This document shows, in pieces, positions 25,654 to 35,063 of a stretch of DNA of 64,000 bases. The stretch's first letter is position 1, and the number at the start of each line of letters is the position of its first letter. This DNA is from Bacillus sp. SLBN-46. Its GTDB lineage: Bacteria; Bacillota; Bacilli; Bacillales; Cytobacillaceae. Location of the stretch: contig NZ_JAVIZM010000001.1 of the NCBI RefSeq assembly GCF_031453555.1, positions 1,185,001 to 1,249,000 of the forward strand. The letters are read 5' to 3'. The notes under the pieces are model-generated. The model saw only the letters and a program-made list of their open reading frames with translations, made no database searches and was not told the origin of the DNA. The position numbers and the translations under genes were made by a program.

Positions 25654-27087
25654 ATGTCTACTTTAAAGAAGAATTTCCTTTACGTACTGCTTCAACAATT
25701 CGTCTTGCTTGGACTGCCATTTTTAACTATCCCATATATTTCGAGGATATTGGGCCCACACGGTGTGGGACATTATAGTTATAGTTTTTCTTACATTACC
25801 CTTTTCATCAATGTATTTCTGCTTGGATCCAACTTGTATGCCATCAGGGAAATCGCAAATGTGAAAGCAGATGGGCAACAGTTATCTCGTTCCTTTAGCG
25901 AAATATTTCTAATTCGTACGGGATTATTAGCAATAGCAACGGTCATTTATTTTGTTTGCGTTCCGCTCATTTGGAATCGAGATGCTGTTTTTTTCTGGCA
26001 GTCACTCCATTTAATTGGTGCTTTTTTTGATATTACCTGGCTGTTCCAAGGGCTGGAACAATTCAAGAAGGTGGTTACTCGGAATATTACACTCAAGCTT
26101 TTGGGCTTTGGAAGTGTGTTTATTTTTGTAAAAGATGAAAAGGATCTTGTTTTATATACCATTATTATGGGAGCAGCTGTAATCGTTGGGAATGTGGCGC
26201 TGTTTTACCGATTACATCAATATGTTCGTTTGACGGTAACAAACCTAGTTTACAAAACACATTTTATACAGATGTTGATTCTATTCATCCCTAGCTTTTC
26301 AGCTATGATATATTCTGTATTGGATAAAACCATGCTCGGGATTATGTCCACAACGGCTCAGGTAGGCTTTTATGAACAATCCTATAAAATTGTTTATATG
26401 ATTTCATCCCTGATTAATATTTCAGGAGTCGTCATGCTGCCGCGGACTTCTTCTCTTATTGCGGAGGAGAGGTTTGAAAAGCTAAGGCAGGTACTAAGGG
26501 ATGGAGTCACCTTTACTGTTTTTCTAGTCCTGCCAATCACCTTTGGATTTTTACTTATTTCTAAGGATTTTGTGCTATGGTTCTTGGGAAGTAAATTCGA
26601 GGCGAGCGTGATGATTGCGATGATTATGGCACCGATTATTATTTTTAAGTCATTAGGTGTCATCTTCGGTTCCTGGTACCTGGTTCCTATGAAAAAGAAT
26701 AAAGAGTATACATTGCCAATCGTTATTGGCGCGCTATTGAACTTTGTTCTAAATCTAATGCTGATTCCACGCTATGGTGGTGCGGGGGCGGCCATTGCCA
26801 CGACCGTAACAGAAGGATTAATATTAGCCATTCAATTATGGTTCTTAAGAGGTGTTCTTAACTTTAAGGTGGGAACCAAAAAGGCGATGATTACCTATTT
26901 GGTAGCTTCTATTGTTATGGCCCTTATTGGATATCAGTTAAGTTCATACTTTCAACTGTCATTCCTGCTGTCGATCATTTTAAAAGTAGTGATTGGAGTA
27001 TCGGTATATGTAGGAGTTCTTTTATTAATTCGAGAACAGATAGCGTATGGTTATATGAAAAAATTGTTTGCTTTTAAACCAAAATGA
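25654..27087 (+). CDS. Second Wzx-like polysaccharide flippase
   Basis: A 477-residue polytopic protein of the same flippase group: LTIPYISRILGPHGVGHYSYSFS near the start, DITWLFQGLEQFK, and VLDKTMLGIM. The sequence is clearly different from its neighbour, so this is not a recent duplication. A possible -10 box TATAAT lies just upstream, so it may have its own promoter. Either the locus makes two polymers, or one flippase handles a different lipid-linked glycan. A terminator follows. Confidence 0.85.
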   Translation: MSTLKKNFLYVLLQQFVLLGLPFLTIPYISRILGPHGVGHYSYSFSYITLFINVFLLGSNLYAIREIANVKADGQQLSRSFSEIFLIRTGLLAIATVIYFVCVPLIWNRDAVFFWQSLHLIGAFFDITWLFQGLEQFKKVVTRNITLKLLGFGSVFIFVKDEKDLVLYTIIMGAAVIVGNVALFYRLHQYVRLTVTNLVYKTHFIQMLILFIPSFSAMIYSVLDKTMLGIMSTTAQVGFYEQSYKIVYMISSLINISGVVMLPRTSSLIAEERFEKLRQVLRDGVTFTVFLVLPITFGFLLISKDFVLWFLGSKFEASVMIAMIMAPIIIFKSLGVIFGSWYLVPMKKNKEYTLPIVIGALLNFVLNLMLIPRYGGAGAAIATTVTEGLILAIQLWFLRGVLNFKVGTKKAMITYLVASIVMALIGYQLSSYFQLSFLLSIILKVVIGVSVYVGVLLLIREQIAYGYMKKLFAFKPK

Positions 27088-27097
27088 ATAATGGGTA

Positions 27098-27129
27098 AAG
27101 AAGAGCTCTAAATGTGCTCTTCTTTTTTC
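27098..27129 (+). terminator. Terminator of the second flippase gene
   Basis: AAGAAGAGC pairs with GCTCTTCTT around a 9-nt loop, continuing into TTTTC. Confidence 0.85.
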
Positions 27130-27234
27130 GTAGTGATAAAGATGTAAGTTATGACTTGATAAAAACGGCGATAAACGATAACATTATTTTGTTCTCAATC
27201 GAATTTATACTATATCTTTCAAGAGGGGTTCCTA

Positions 27235-28290
27235 TTGAAGAAAATTTTATTCTTATTAAATTTCGTTGGTAAAGGCGGAACTGAAAAGTACGTCTTAGAT
27301 TTAATTCATGCAGTAGGACCAGAAAATAGTGTGTTTATTTATTCAGAAGAGGGTCCTGGTTTAGAGGATTTTAAACGAACTAACGTTGATATCCATCAAG
27401 TAAAAATGACAGGTCCGTTTGATCTTAATGCTGCTAAGCAAGTTAAGCAAATAGCTCTTAAGGAACAGGTGGACGTCATTCATGCTCAGTTCCTAAGGGA
27501 AAATTACCTCGCAATATTGGCAAAACTGATGGGGGCTCGCTGCAAGGTTATATGGAGCTATCACGTTGATGTTCCAATGGGCAAGGCCATCCGAACGTTA
27601 AATAAAGTCATGACATCCTTCAATCATAAAGTGATTACTGTTTCCCAATTTATGTTCAGGCAGTTGCAGCAAAAGGGAGTCTCATCTAACAAGCTAAAAT
27701 TAATTTATAACGGAGTGAATGGCCCGGTAGACAGTGATCCATTAACTAGCTTAAGAGCGGTGCCTGTGATATCAGTTGTTGGTAGACTCCGTGAAGAAAA
27801 AGGACAGGCTTTTTTGATTAAAAGCTTAGCAGCCCTTAGGAAGCATAACCCGGAAATCAAGTGGGAATGCCATATTTATGGGGAAGGGCCACAGCAGGAA
27901 GAATTAACTGCCTTGGTCCAACAATTAAACCTTGAAAATTTTGTTCATTTTAAAGGTTTTTCCTCAGATAAGGATAAGCTATACCTAAGTAGTGACATTA
28001 TCGTCATTCCATCAAGCAATGAGGCATTATCCTATGTGGCGATGGAGGCTCTATCCTATAACAGGATTGTGGTAGCGACAAATGTGGGCGGTTTGCCTGA
28101 AATTGTCAAGCATGGAGAGACGGGGATGCTTGTAAAGTATGGGGATACGGAAGAGTTAGCACAAACTCTTTTAAGTCTGTTCACTGACCAAGCGCTAGTC
28201 CAAAAACTTTCCATTAAGGGAAGAGAGTATTTTGATGAGAATTTTACATTAGAAAAAATGGTGAAAGAAACAATTGCACTTTATAAGTAA
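27235..28290 (+). CDS. GT4 family glycosyltransferase
   Basis: A 351-residue cytosolic GT-B-fold enzyme starting with TTG behind AGAGGGG. The N-terminal acceptor half has NFVGKGGTEKYVLDL; the C-terminal donor half has VVGRLREEKGQAFLI and the E-x7-E region SSNEALSYVAMEAL, followed by ATNVGGLPEIV. GT4 enzymes are retaining and use nucleotide sugars; donor and acceptor cannot be read off. It is 27 bp upstream of the Wzy-like polymerase, so the two form a unit. It would act in building the repeat unit. Confidence 0.87.
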   Translation: MKKILFLLNFVGKGGTEKYVLDLIHAVGPENSVFIYSEEGPGLEDFKRTNVDIHQVKMTGPFDLNAAKQVKQIALKEQVDVIHAQFLRENYLAILAKLMGARCKVIWSYHVDVPMGKAIRTLNKVMTSFNHKVITVSQFMFRQLQQKGVSSNKLKLIYNGVNGPVDSDPLTSLRAVPVISVVGRLREEKGQAFLIKSLAALRKHNPEIKWECHIYGEGPQQEELTALVQQLNLENFVHFKGFSSDKDKLYLSSDIIVIPSSNEALSYVAMEALSYNRIVVATNVGGLPEIVKHGETGMLVKYGDTEELAQTLLSLFTDQALVQKLSIKGREYFDENFTLEKMVKETIALYK

Positions 28291-28317
28291 TAAAATTATG
28301 TTTAGGGGTACAAATTA

Positions 28318-29751
28318 ATGAATTTACTTCAAAGAAACCTTTCAATCTTATTCATAGGAATACTGGCGGTAATAGTCGGTCTAGTAGTAACCAATTCGAA
28401 ATTGGCTCTGCTGATTTCGGTGTTTATAGCGCTATTGTCTTTTTGGAAAAAAGAAAATGGAATTTTATTTTTGCTTATTTTTATTCCATTACGACCGTTT
28501 TTAATAGCCGTTAATCCAGGATATAAAGTGATTGGAGATGCCATTATCGGCTTATTACTCATTCGGACCATTTGGGATTCTCGCAAAGAATTAAGAAAGT
28601 TGTTTACCTTCCATCATTTTGAATTAGCGTTTTTTGCTTTTGCTGTAATCGGTGTGCTTTCTGCCTTAATAACTGATGTTTCTCTTAAGGCAATTATTGT
28701 CCAGTTGCGTGCTTACTTTTTGTTTTATCTCGTTTATTATATTGTTAAGCGCATGGATTTCACTTCAGAGATGATTCGAAGAATGTCTTACACCACCTTT
28801 TTCTTAGCTGTTATTATGTCTATTCAAGGGATAGTTGAAAAAATCTCTAATAAAACGGCGTTAATGCCGCAAGAATGGCAGGAATGGTGGTTGTCACCAA
28901 CGAACCGAATTCGTGTTTACGGCTTGCTTAAAGGGCCTAATGAATTATCACTATATTTATTAATCGCCTTTATCATCTCACTCTATTTATTAAAGCAGGT
29001 TCGTGGTAAGGCACGTTCTTTCCTTTATGTAGGGATGACCTTAATGGGTACCACGATTCTGCTTACGTATTCACGGGGAACTCTGTTGACATTATTTGCT
29101 TTTCTATTCATCTATGTAATCGTAAATAGAAAATGGAGACCTTTTGTCAAGCTTAGCATCGTTGCTATTGTGTCTATTGGTCTGTTCTTTGGGGTTAACC
29201 AAGCAGCAGATCTGTATTATAATCATTATTTAACCGGTGAAGACCAAGAGGGATACGGGAATGATAATGACAGCGGTTCGAAGCGATATAAAAATGCGTT
29301 TTCTGAAGAAACTATCGGACAGAGTAGTTCAAGCGGAAGGCTTTATTACGTAAAAAAAGCAGTTGAGATTTTTAAAGACCATCCGATCATTGGAACAGGC
29401 TTTGGGACATTTGGCGGGGCGGCAACACTTGCTTATTCCTCACCGATTTATGATGATTACGGAATTGAAACTAATTTCTATTCAGATAACCAATATATTC
29501 TTGTCCTTGCTGAAACAGGAATTCTAGGAACGCTTGCTCTTATCTTGGTGAGCTATTTCTTATTAGTTGTTACCTGGAAAAACAGAAAGAAGTTTTATGG
29601 ACCGCTGCTTTCCTACTTATTTATTGCCTTAATTGTCGGAGGAGCAGTTTATAACATCCTTGAAAATGATACTTTTATGATGTTCTACTTCATCCTTTTG
29701 GGTATTGTATTGAACAAACAAATAAACAAAGAGCCAGATTCCTTTATTTAA
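28318..29751 (+). CDS. Wzy-like / O-antigen ligase family membrane protein
   Basis: A 477-residue polytopic protein with about ten or eleven helices and one large extracytoplasmic loop after the central helices (about residues 295-350). The loop precedes IFKDHPIIGTGFGTFGG, the characteristic motif of the Wzy_C (O-antigen ligase/polymerase) family. Such proteins polymerise or transfer flipped lipid-linked oligosaccharides outside the membrane. With two flippases nearby, a Wzx/Wzy-type polymerisation is likely. The stop codon lies in the loop of a long terminator shared with the convergent SGNH gene. Confidence 0.85.
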   Translation: MNLLQRNLSILFIGILAVIVGLVVTNSKLALLISVFIALLSFWKKENGILFLLIFIPLRPFLIAVNPGYKVIGDAIIGLLLIRTIWDSRKELRKLFTFHHFELAFFAFAVIGVLSALITDVSLKAIIVQLRAYFLFYLVYYIVKRMDFTSEMIRRMSYTTFFLAVIMSIQGIVEKISNKTALMPQEWQEWWLSPTNRIRVYGLLKGPNELSLYLLIAFIISLYLLKQVRGKARSFLYVGMTLMGTTILLTYSRGTLLTLFAFLFIYVIVNRKWRPFVKLSIVAIVSIGLFFGVNQAADLYYNHYLTGEDQEGYGNDNDSGSKRYKNAFSEETIGQSSSSGRLYYVKKAVEIFKDHPIIGTGFGTFGGAATLAYSSPIYDDYGIETNFYSDNQYILVLAETGILGTLALILVSYFLLVVTWKNRKKFYGPLLSYLFIALIVGGAVYNILENDTFMMFYFILLGIVLNKQINKEPDSFI

Positions 29752-29773
29752 GGATTCTGGCTCTTTGTTTATT
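29721..29773. terminator. Long bidirectional terminator with 24-bp arms
   Basis: The arms 29721-29744 and 29750-29773 are complementary over 24 bp with one mismatch, around a 5-nt loop. Core arm bases are AAAGAGCCAGA and TCTGGCTCTTT. It includes the last codons of the Wzy-like gene, while the SGNH gene's stop is in the right arm. Confidence 0.9.
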
Positions 29774-30869
29774 GGGCTACATAATTTTCTTTTATTGTAC
29801 TTTCTGTTTTTAACTGACTAATACGGAAGTTTGTTATTTGCTGTTTGAAATTTTGTAGCTTTACAGCGTACTCTTCTTCGGTTTGAATCGGTTTATTTTT
29901 AGCCAAATAATCAATAATCCAATTATTGATGAAACTATAATAATGGACTTGATCTCCTTGATAATTTCCTATATTAAAGGTAATTTCCTTTGCATCTTGA
30001 AAATCGTAAATTTCTATATTTGGATATTTCTGGGCTAATTCAAAAACCTCTTTTTTAAACTTCAATCTTTCCTTTAAGTAATCAGGATGCTTCTTATAAA
30101 AGGATACATGATTGTACACTGGATAGGGCGCATAAAATAATGTAAATGTTGTATTTGGGTGTCCTTTAACAAGTGAAATCACATTTTCCTTAAATGATTT
30201 TATTTGCACAGAAGCTTTTTCAAAGCTAGGAAGCTGACTCATAGGTTGTACATTCTTTAATGACGTTTGAATATGCTCAATGGATTCAACAGGAGCGACT
30301 TGACCGAATTTGTAGAGACTTTCTACCTCCCGCCAACGCTCATCCCCATTTTTATTTGCCATCAAGTTTTTATAAAGGATTTCAACAGAGTATGAACTAA
30401 ACAAATAGCGAATATCATTTATTTTTAATTGATCATACATGTAGGTTGGAAAATCACTTGGTGGGCCCATTACCCATTCTGGGTCACCAGCAAAGGAATA
30501 GTAATTCAATTCCCAAATCACTCTTTTTAGATTTGGTTTATTGCGAAGAGCAGCCTCCGCGACCATGGATTGTTCCTTGGCGGTAGATGCAGGAAGAGAT
30601 GCATTGAAAGTCTTCCCCCCAAGTTTTTCATTTGCATAGTTTTCACGGAAATTTCTGCCCATTGATGTAGCGGTAAAGACTGTATTATAATCTTGATTTT
30701 TTAATAGTCCCGGCATTTGGTACCGTTCAGCACCAGAATATTGGGGACGATAAAGCGTGGCTTTTCTAAAATAAAATAAAGGGTCAACCACATACATAAA
30801 TATCGAAACAAAGAGGATAAATAACACAGAGATTATAGCTGAGACTGCAAGGAATTTTTTATAAGACAT
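29769..30869 (-). CDS. Membrane-anchored SGNH-like protein paired with an MBOAT acyltransferase
   Basis: A 366-residue protein with one N-terminal transmembrane segment (residues ~8-27) and an extracytoplasmic body. TATSMGRNFREN (near residue 66) fits the GxS-type block I of SGNH/AlgX-like or DltD-like proteins, and a C-terminal DQVHYYS fits the Asp-x-x-His end. MBOAT partners of this type receive the acyl group and pass it to a surface polymer. It is 12 bp downstream of the MBOAT gene in one leftward operon. The exact acyl group is unknown; acetyl is most likely. The start is supported by AAGGAG. Confidence 0.7.
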   Translation of the reverse strand: MSYKKFLAVSAIISVLFILFVSIFMYVVDPLFYFRKATLYRPQYSGAERYQMPGLLKNQDYNTVFTATSMGRNFRENYANEKLGGKTFNASLPASTAKEQSMVAEAALRNKPNLKRVIWELNYYSFAGDPEWVMGPPSDFPTYMYDQLKINDIRYLFSSYSVEILYKNLMANKNGDERWREVESLYKFGQVAPVESIEHIQTSLKNVQPMSQLPSFEKASVQIKSFKENVISLVKGHPNTTFTLFYAPYPVYNHVSFYKKHPDYLKERLKFKKEVFELAQKYPNIEIYDFQDAKEITFNIGNYQGDQVHYYSFINNWIIDYLAKNKPIQTEEEYAVKLQNFKQQITNFRISQLKTESTIKENYVAQ

Positions 30870-30881
30870 TAAGTTAACTCC

Positions 30882-32324
30882 TTAAAATTTAAAATATAGA
30901 AATTCACTAACCCTATTTAGGTACAATAAGGCAATAACAGCAATAAAACTGATAAAAACAGCGGTACGGTAACTTGGTTTGAATGAATTTAAACGTTCAA
31001 TTGAGTTTTTTGCTAAAAGGACAATTGCTAATATCACCACGAATAGGGCGGATAATTTCAAATCAAAATAATAAGACCATGGAATAAAATGTGTTCCAAG
31101 ACGTTCGTTTAAGACTGCTGTAATTCCAGCTGGAAAATGGAAGGATTGAATACTAAACATTTTTGTTAGCATGACTTTAGCTGTTGTTAAATCTGGTGAG
31201 CGGAAAAATACCCATGCTATGTGTACAAAGAAAAAGGTAATAAACCAGGCAATATACTTAGGAAGCTTAATATTGAGTCCTTTCCAGTAACGGTTAATAA
31301 CAGAAGCAATTCCGTGTAGAATCCCCCAAATAACAAATGTCCAGCCGGCACCATGCCAAAATCCGCTGACAAAGAAAATGATGAAAAGATTAATATATGT
31401 TCGGATATTACCTTTTCTGCTTCCACCTAATGGGATATATAGATAATGAGTAAAGAAGCGGCCAAGGGTCATATGCCATCTGCGCCAAAAGTCTTGTATA
31501 TCCAATGACTTATAGGGTGAATTAAAGTTAACTGGGAGCTTAATATTAAATATTAGTCCTAAACCAATCGCCATATCGCAGTAGCCACTGAAATCAAAAT
31601 ACAACTGGAAAGTGTATGCCAGCGTTGTAATCCAGCTATCGAAAAGTGTTAAGGAAGCGATATTGTTATAGCCTAGATTTGCCCATTCAGCAAGTGTATC
31701 AGCGATAATTACCTTTTTAAAAAGCCCAATTGAAAAAATATATAGCCCTGAGGCAATGTTTTTCGATTTCATTTTGTAATTTGAACCATCTCTAAGTTGA
31801 TCAATAATTTCACGATGATGAACAATTGGCCCTGCAATTAAGTGGGGAAAGAAAGTGACAAAGAAAACATAATCAAGTAAAGAATATTCTTTTGTTCCTT
31901 CCCGAAAGGTGTCAACCAGGTAAGCGATTTGCTGGAAAGTAAAGAAACTGATTGCTAGTGGTAAAGCTAGATTCAACAGGGAAATATCAGTTCTGAAGAC
32001 TGCATTGATATTGGTTATAAAGAAATCATAATACTTGTAATAACCGAGCAAGGCAATATTAAAAAGGATGCCAAGAGTTAAAATAATTCTTTTCAACACG
32101 AGGCTCTGAATTTTATTTAAGATGGTTGCCAGGCTGAAATTAACCGCAATGGATGAAACAATTATTGGTAAATACTTCACATTCCAATAGCTATAGAAAT
32201 ACAGATTGGCTATCACAAAAAAGATTTTTGCAATGTTTTTGTTTTTTAAGTTCAAAAGCAGGTAATATCCTGCGAATACTATTGGTAAGAAAACGAGAAT
32301 GAATATGTATGAGTTAAATAACAA
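30882..32324 (-). CDS. MBOAT family O-acyltransferase (AlgI-like)
   Basis: A 480-residue polytopic enzyme starting with TTG behind AGGGGG. Landmarks of the AlgI/DltB branch: FPHLIAGPIVHHREI, DFWRRWHMTLGRFFTHYLYIPLGG, and the catalytic-His region FVSGFWHGAGWTFVIWG. These proteins move acyl groups from the cytosol to sugars outside the cell, working with a periplasm-facing SGNH partner, which here is the next gene. DltB is excluded by the lack of dltA and dltC in the vicinity. Opposite orientation to the surrounding genes suggests separate control of polymer acylation. Confidence 0.88.
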   Translation of the reverse strand: MLFNSYIFILVFLPIVFAGYYLLLNLKNKNIAKIFFVIANLYFYSYWNVKYLPIIVSSIAVNFSLATILNKIQSLVLKRIILTLGILFNIALLGYYKYYDFFITNINAVFRTDISLLNLALPLAISFFTFQQIAYLVDTFREGTKEYSLLDYVFFVTFFPHLIAGPIVHHREIIDQLRDGSNYKMKSKNIASGLYIFSIGLFKKVIIADTLAEWANLGYNNIASLTLFDSWITTLAYTFQLYFDFSGYCDMAIGLGLIFNIKLPVNFNSPYKSLDIQDFWRRWHMTLGRFFTHYLYIPLGGSRKGNIRTYINLFIIFFVSGFWHGAGWTFVIWGILHGIASVINRYWKGLNIKLPKYIAWFITFFFVHIAWVFFRSPDLTTAKVMLTKMFSIQSFHFPAGITAVLNERLGTHFIPWSYYFDLKLSALFVVILAIVLLAKNSIERLNSFKPSYRTAVFISFIAVIALLYLNRVSEFLYFKF

Positions 32325-32532
32325 AATTCTGACCCCCTAATGATGTTCAAAACACGAAGTTATTATAACATAGTAACGGGAAGCATTGCATTGTGTCGAA
32401 TAAGCATACAATATGGCAAATCAACGGAAAAAATAACGAATATGTAACTTTTGGGTTGTGTTTTTCGTCATAATTCATGGTATATTTAAAAGAACGTATT
32501 CTGCATTTAAGCTAAAAATATTAGGAGAAGTT

Positions 32533-33642
32533 ATGAAAAATAAAGTAACTATCATCTCAAATATGTATCCCTCCAGAGAGCATAAGAGCTGGGGCATTTT
32601 TGTTAAAAACCAAGTGGAAGCGCTGAGGAACAAGGGACTAATAGTGGATGTTATCGCCATAGACAATCCTAATAAAGGGAAGCTAAATTTACTTAAGAAA
32701 TATGGAAAATGGTTTCTTACTTTTGCCTTGCACTTGCTGTTTAAAGGCAGTAGGACATCTGTTGTCCATGCCCACTATGTTTTTCCAAGCGGAATGCTGG
32801 CAAAATGGTACAAAAAATGGTTTGGAGCTCGAATGATTGTCACCGCCCATGGTGGGGATATCGATAAAATGGTCAAAAAAAACCATCGTATTTATTCAAT
32901 GACAAAAAGTATTCTTGCCGACGCTGATCAGGTCATTGCTGTTGGTGAGGAGCTATATGCTACACTTGAGAAAGACTTTGGGGTTCCTAGAGAAAAGCTT
33001 TCCCTTATTAATATGGGGGTTAATTTGGATCTATTTCGTCCAATCGATAAAAATGAAGCACGAGACCGTTGCGGAATTAACACTAATCAAACACCGCTTT
33101 TGTTTGTCGGTAATATTATTGAGCAAAAAGGTCTTAATGAGCTTGTTGAAGCATTCGCCTTGCTAAAAAAAGAAAATCAAAATTATCATTTATACATAAT
33201 TGGTTCTAACAAAGATCAAAATTATTTTCAAAAACTGCAATCTTTGATTAAGGAACTGGGTATGACAAAAAGTATTCATTTACTTGGTACGAAAAATCAA
33301 GCAGAGGTTGCTTGCTGGATGGCAGCTGCTGAAGTATTCATTCTCCCCTCACACATTGAAGGCTTTGGGCTTGTTGCAGTAGAAGCGATGGCTTGTGGAA
33401 CACCCGTAGTAGGGACGAATGTAGGTGGACTAAAATATCTGCTGAACAATGAAAATGGGGTTTTAGTTGAGGTAAATGATGTTATTTCTTTGAAAAAGGG
33501 GATTGAATACGTTTTAATCTCAGAAGAGGTTAAAGAAAAGCTAGTACGTAATGGGCTCGTAAAAGCGAAAGAAAATGACCAAAACACCATGACGGACCGC
33601 GTGATTAATCTATATCAATCACAAAAAGTAAAGGGCAGATAA
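32533..33642 (+). CDS. GT4 family glycosyltransferase
   Basis: A 369-residue GT-B enzyme. The ATG at 32533 (MKNKVTIISNMYPS) is chosen because AGGAGA lies just before it; the frame is open further upstream. The acceptor half has HAHYVFPSGMLAKW; the donor half has FVGNIIEQKGLNELVEAF and the E-x7-E motif region HIEGFGLVAVEAMACGTPVV. It lies between the divergent MBOAT operon and tagO. The resemblance in layout to teichuronic-acid or capsule GT4 enzymes fits a role in the polymer. A weak hairpin (AAAGGGC/GCCCTTT) spans its stop codon. Confidence 0.87.
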   Translation: MKNKVTIISNMYPSREHKSWGIFVKNQVEALRNKGLIVDVIAIDNPNKGKLNLLKKYGKWFLTFALHLLFKGSRTSVVHAHYVFPSGMLAKWYKKWFGARMIVTAHGGDIDKMVKKNHRIYSMTKSILADADQVIAVGEELYATLEKDFGVPREKLSLINMGVNLDLFRPIDKNEARDRCGINTNQTPLLFVGNIIEQKGLNELVEAFALLKKENQNYHLYIIGSNKDQNYFQKLQSLIKELGMTKSIHLLGTKNQAEVACWMAAAEVFILPSHIEGFGLVAVEAMACGTPVVGTNVGGLKYLLNNENGVLVEVNDVISLKKGIEYVLISEEVKEKLVRNGLVKAKENDQNTMTDRVINLYQSQKVKGR

Positions 33643-33740
33643 GAAGAGCCCTTTGAGTTATTTTCTATTAATATAGTAATCTCCTCAATTAATTGTAATA
33701 TATGAAATAATTAGTAAGTTGATTGAAAAGGAAAATCTAT

Positions 33741-33768
33741 TTTAAATAGCTTTTAGCTATGTTATAAT
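33741..33768 (+). promoter_or_regulatory. Candidate sigma-A promoter of the first tagO gene
   Basis: TTTAAA (33741-33746) and a perfect TATAAT (33763-33768) are 16 bp apart, about 140 bp before the start codon. Confidence 0.4.
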
Positions 33769-33905
33769 CCACATGGTACGATTGAAACTATGTATGTAAA
33801 ATTGATTGTTAAATAGATAACTAACTTATAAGTGACTTAATGGTTGCGAAATTTTGCCTGTTTCATGGTGTAAGAAATAGGCTAACAGTTCCGAGGAGGA
33901 TCATG

Positions 33906-34967
33906 ATGATTTACATCACCTTAATATTATGCTTTATTAGTTCCATACTTCTTACGCCTTTAGTTAAGAAACTTGCTTTTAAAATTGGGGCAACTGACCG
34001 CCCAAATCATAGAAAAGTTCATCAGAAAATTATGCCTCGTCTCGGCGGACTTGCTATTTATTTAAGCTTCATTATTGGTATGTTAGTAATTCGTCCAGGA
34101 GGACAATATGCTACTCCTATTATTATCGGAAGTATCATCATTGTTGTTACTGGAATACTAGATGATATTATGGAGCTTTCGGCGAAAGTGAAGTTTATTG
34201 CTCAGATTGCTGCTGCGGGGATCGTTGTCCTTTGGGGCGGCGTCCATGTCCAATTTATCAACCTGCCTTTCGGGGGGCAAGTTGAATTTGGTTACTTGAG
34301 TATTCCTTTGACCATTATCTGGATAGTGGGTATCACGAATGCCATTAATCTGATTGATGGTTTGGATGGCCTTGCTGCGGGTGTTTCATCCATTGCTCTT
34401 ATTACTATTTCAGGAATGGCTATTATTATGGGTGATGGATATGTAACGGCTGTTGCGTCAATCGTACTTGCAAGTACATTAGGATTCTTAATTTACAATT
34501 TCCACCCAGCCAAAATCTTTATGGGTGATACAGGGGCCTTATTCTTAGGTTATATGATTTCCGTATTATCGTTATTAGGCTTTAAGAACGTAACATTGAT
34601 TTCTTTTATCGTTCCAATCATTATTCTTGGAGTACCAATTTCTGATACATTCTTCGCGATTATTCGTCGAATTGTAAATAAAAAGCCATTATCTGCACCA
34701 GATAAATCTCATTTACATCATTGTCTTCTTCGAGCAGGTTTCACTCATCGTCAGACAGTTTTGATGATTTATGCAATGGCAGCATTTTTCGGACTTGCGG
34801 CGATCATCTTTTCTCAAGCTAAACTCTTGGGTGGCTTCTTCTTCATCGTCATCCTGTTGATAATGATCGAATTGTTCGCTGAAATGATTGGACTGGTCGG
34901 AAAGAATTATCGTCCATTAATCAAAATGATGCGCGTTCTACTAGTTACAACCGTACGAAATAGATAA
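33906..34967 (+). CDS. tagO: Undecaprenyl-phosphate GlcNAc-1-phosphate transferase (TagO/WecA), copy 1
   Basis: A 353-residue polytopic enzyme of the GT4-unrelated WecA/MraY family. AGGAGG at 33894 fits the second of two adjacent ATGs. Landmarks: ATDRPNHRKVHQ, GILDDIMEL (DD motif), NAINLIDGLDGLAAGVSS, MGDTGALFLG and DKSHLHHCLLR (HHxxx loop). It transfers GlcNAc-1-P to undecaprenyl phosphate, the first step of wall-polymer and linkage-unit synthesis. A close paralogue lies at 41-42 kb. It has its own promoter and terminator. Confidence 0.93.
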   Translation: MIYITLILCFISSILLTPLVKKLAFKIGATDRPNHRKVHQKIMPRLGGLAIYLSFIIGMLVIRPGGQYATPIIIGSIIIVVTGILDDIMELSAKVKFIAQIAAAGIVVLWGGVHVQFINLPFGGQVEFGYLSIPLTIIWIVGITNAINLIDGLDGLAAGVSSIALITISGMAIIMGDGYVTAVASIVLASTLGFLIYNFHPAKIFMGDTGALFLGYMISVLSLLGFKNVTLISFIVPIIILGVPISDTFFAIIRRIVNKKPLSAPDKSHLHHCLLRAGFTHRQTVLMIYAMAAFFGLAAIIFSQAKLLGGFFFIVILLIMIELFAEMIGLVGKNYRPLIKMMRVLLVTTVRNR

Positions 34968-34977
34968 TAGTATACGA

Positions 34978-35006
34978 AAAGCCTGGCCAATTGGTCAGGC
35001 TTTTTT
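34978..35006 (+). terminator. Terminator of tagO copy 1
   Basis: AAAAGCCTGGCCAA pairs with TTGGTCAGGCTTTT, with one G-T pair and almost no loop, then a T run. Confidence 0.85.
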
Positions 35007-35017
35007 ACATAACATAA

Positions 35018-35050
35018 TAAAAAACCGCTTCACGAGATGTGATGCGGTTT
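35018..35050 (-). terminator. Terminator of the LCP gene
   Basis: On the minus strand AAACCGCATCAC is followed by GTGAAGCGGTTT and a T run; one internal mismatch. Confidence 0.8.
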
Positions 35051-35063
35051 CAGTGTTTGGTTA

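Noticed and set aside
33630..33654. Terminator at the end of the second GT4 gene
   Set aside because: AAAGGGC and GCCCTTT pair around the stop codon, but the following sequence (GAGTTATTTTC) is a poor T tract.
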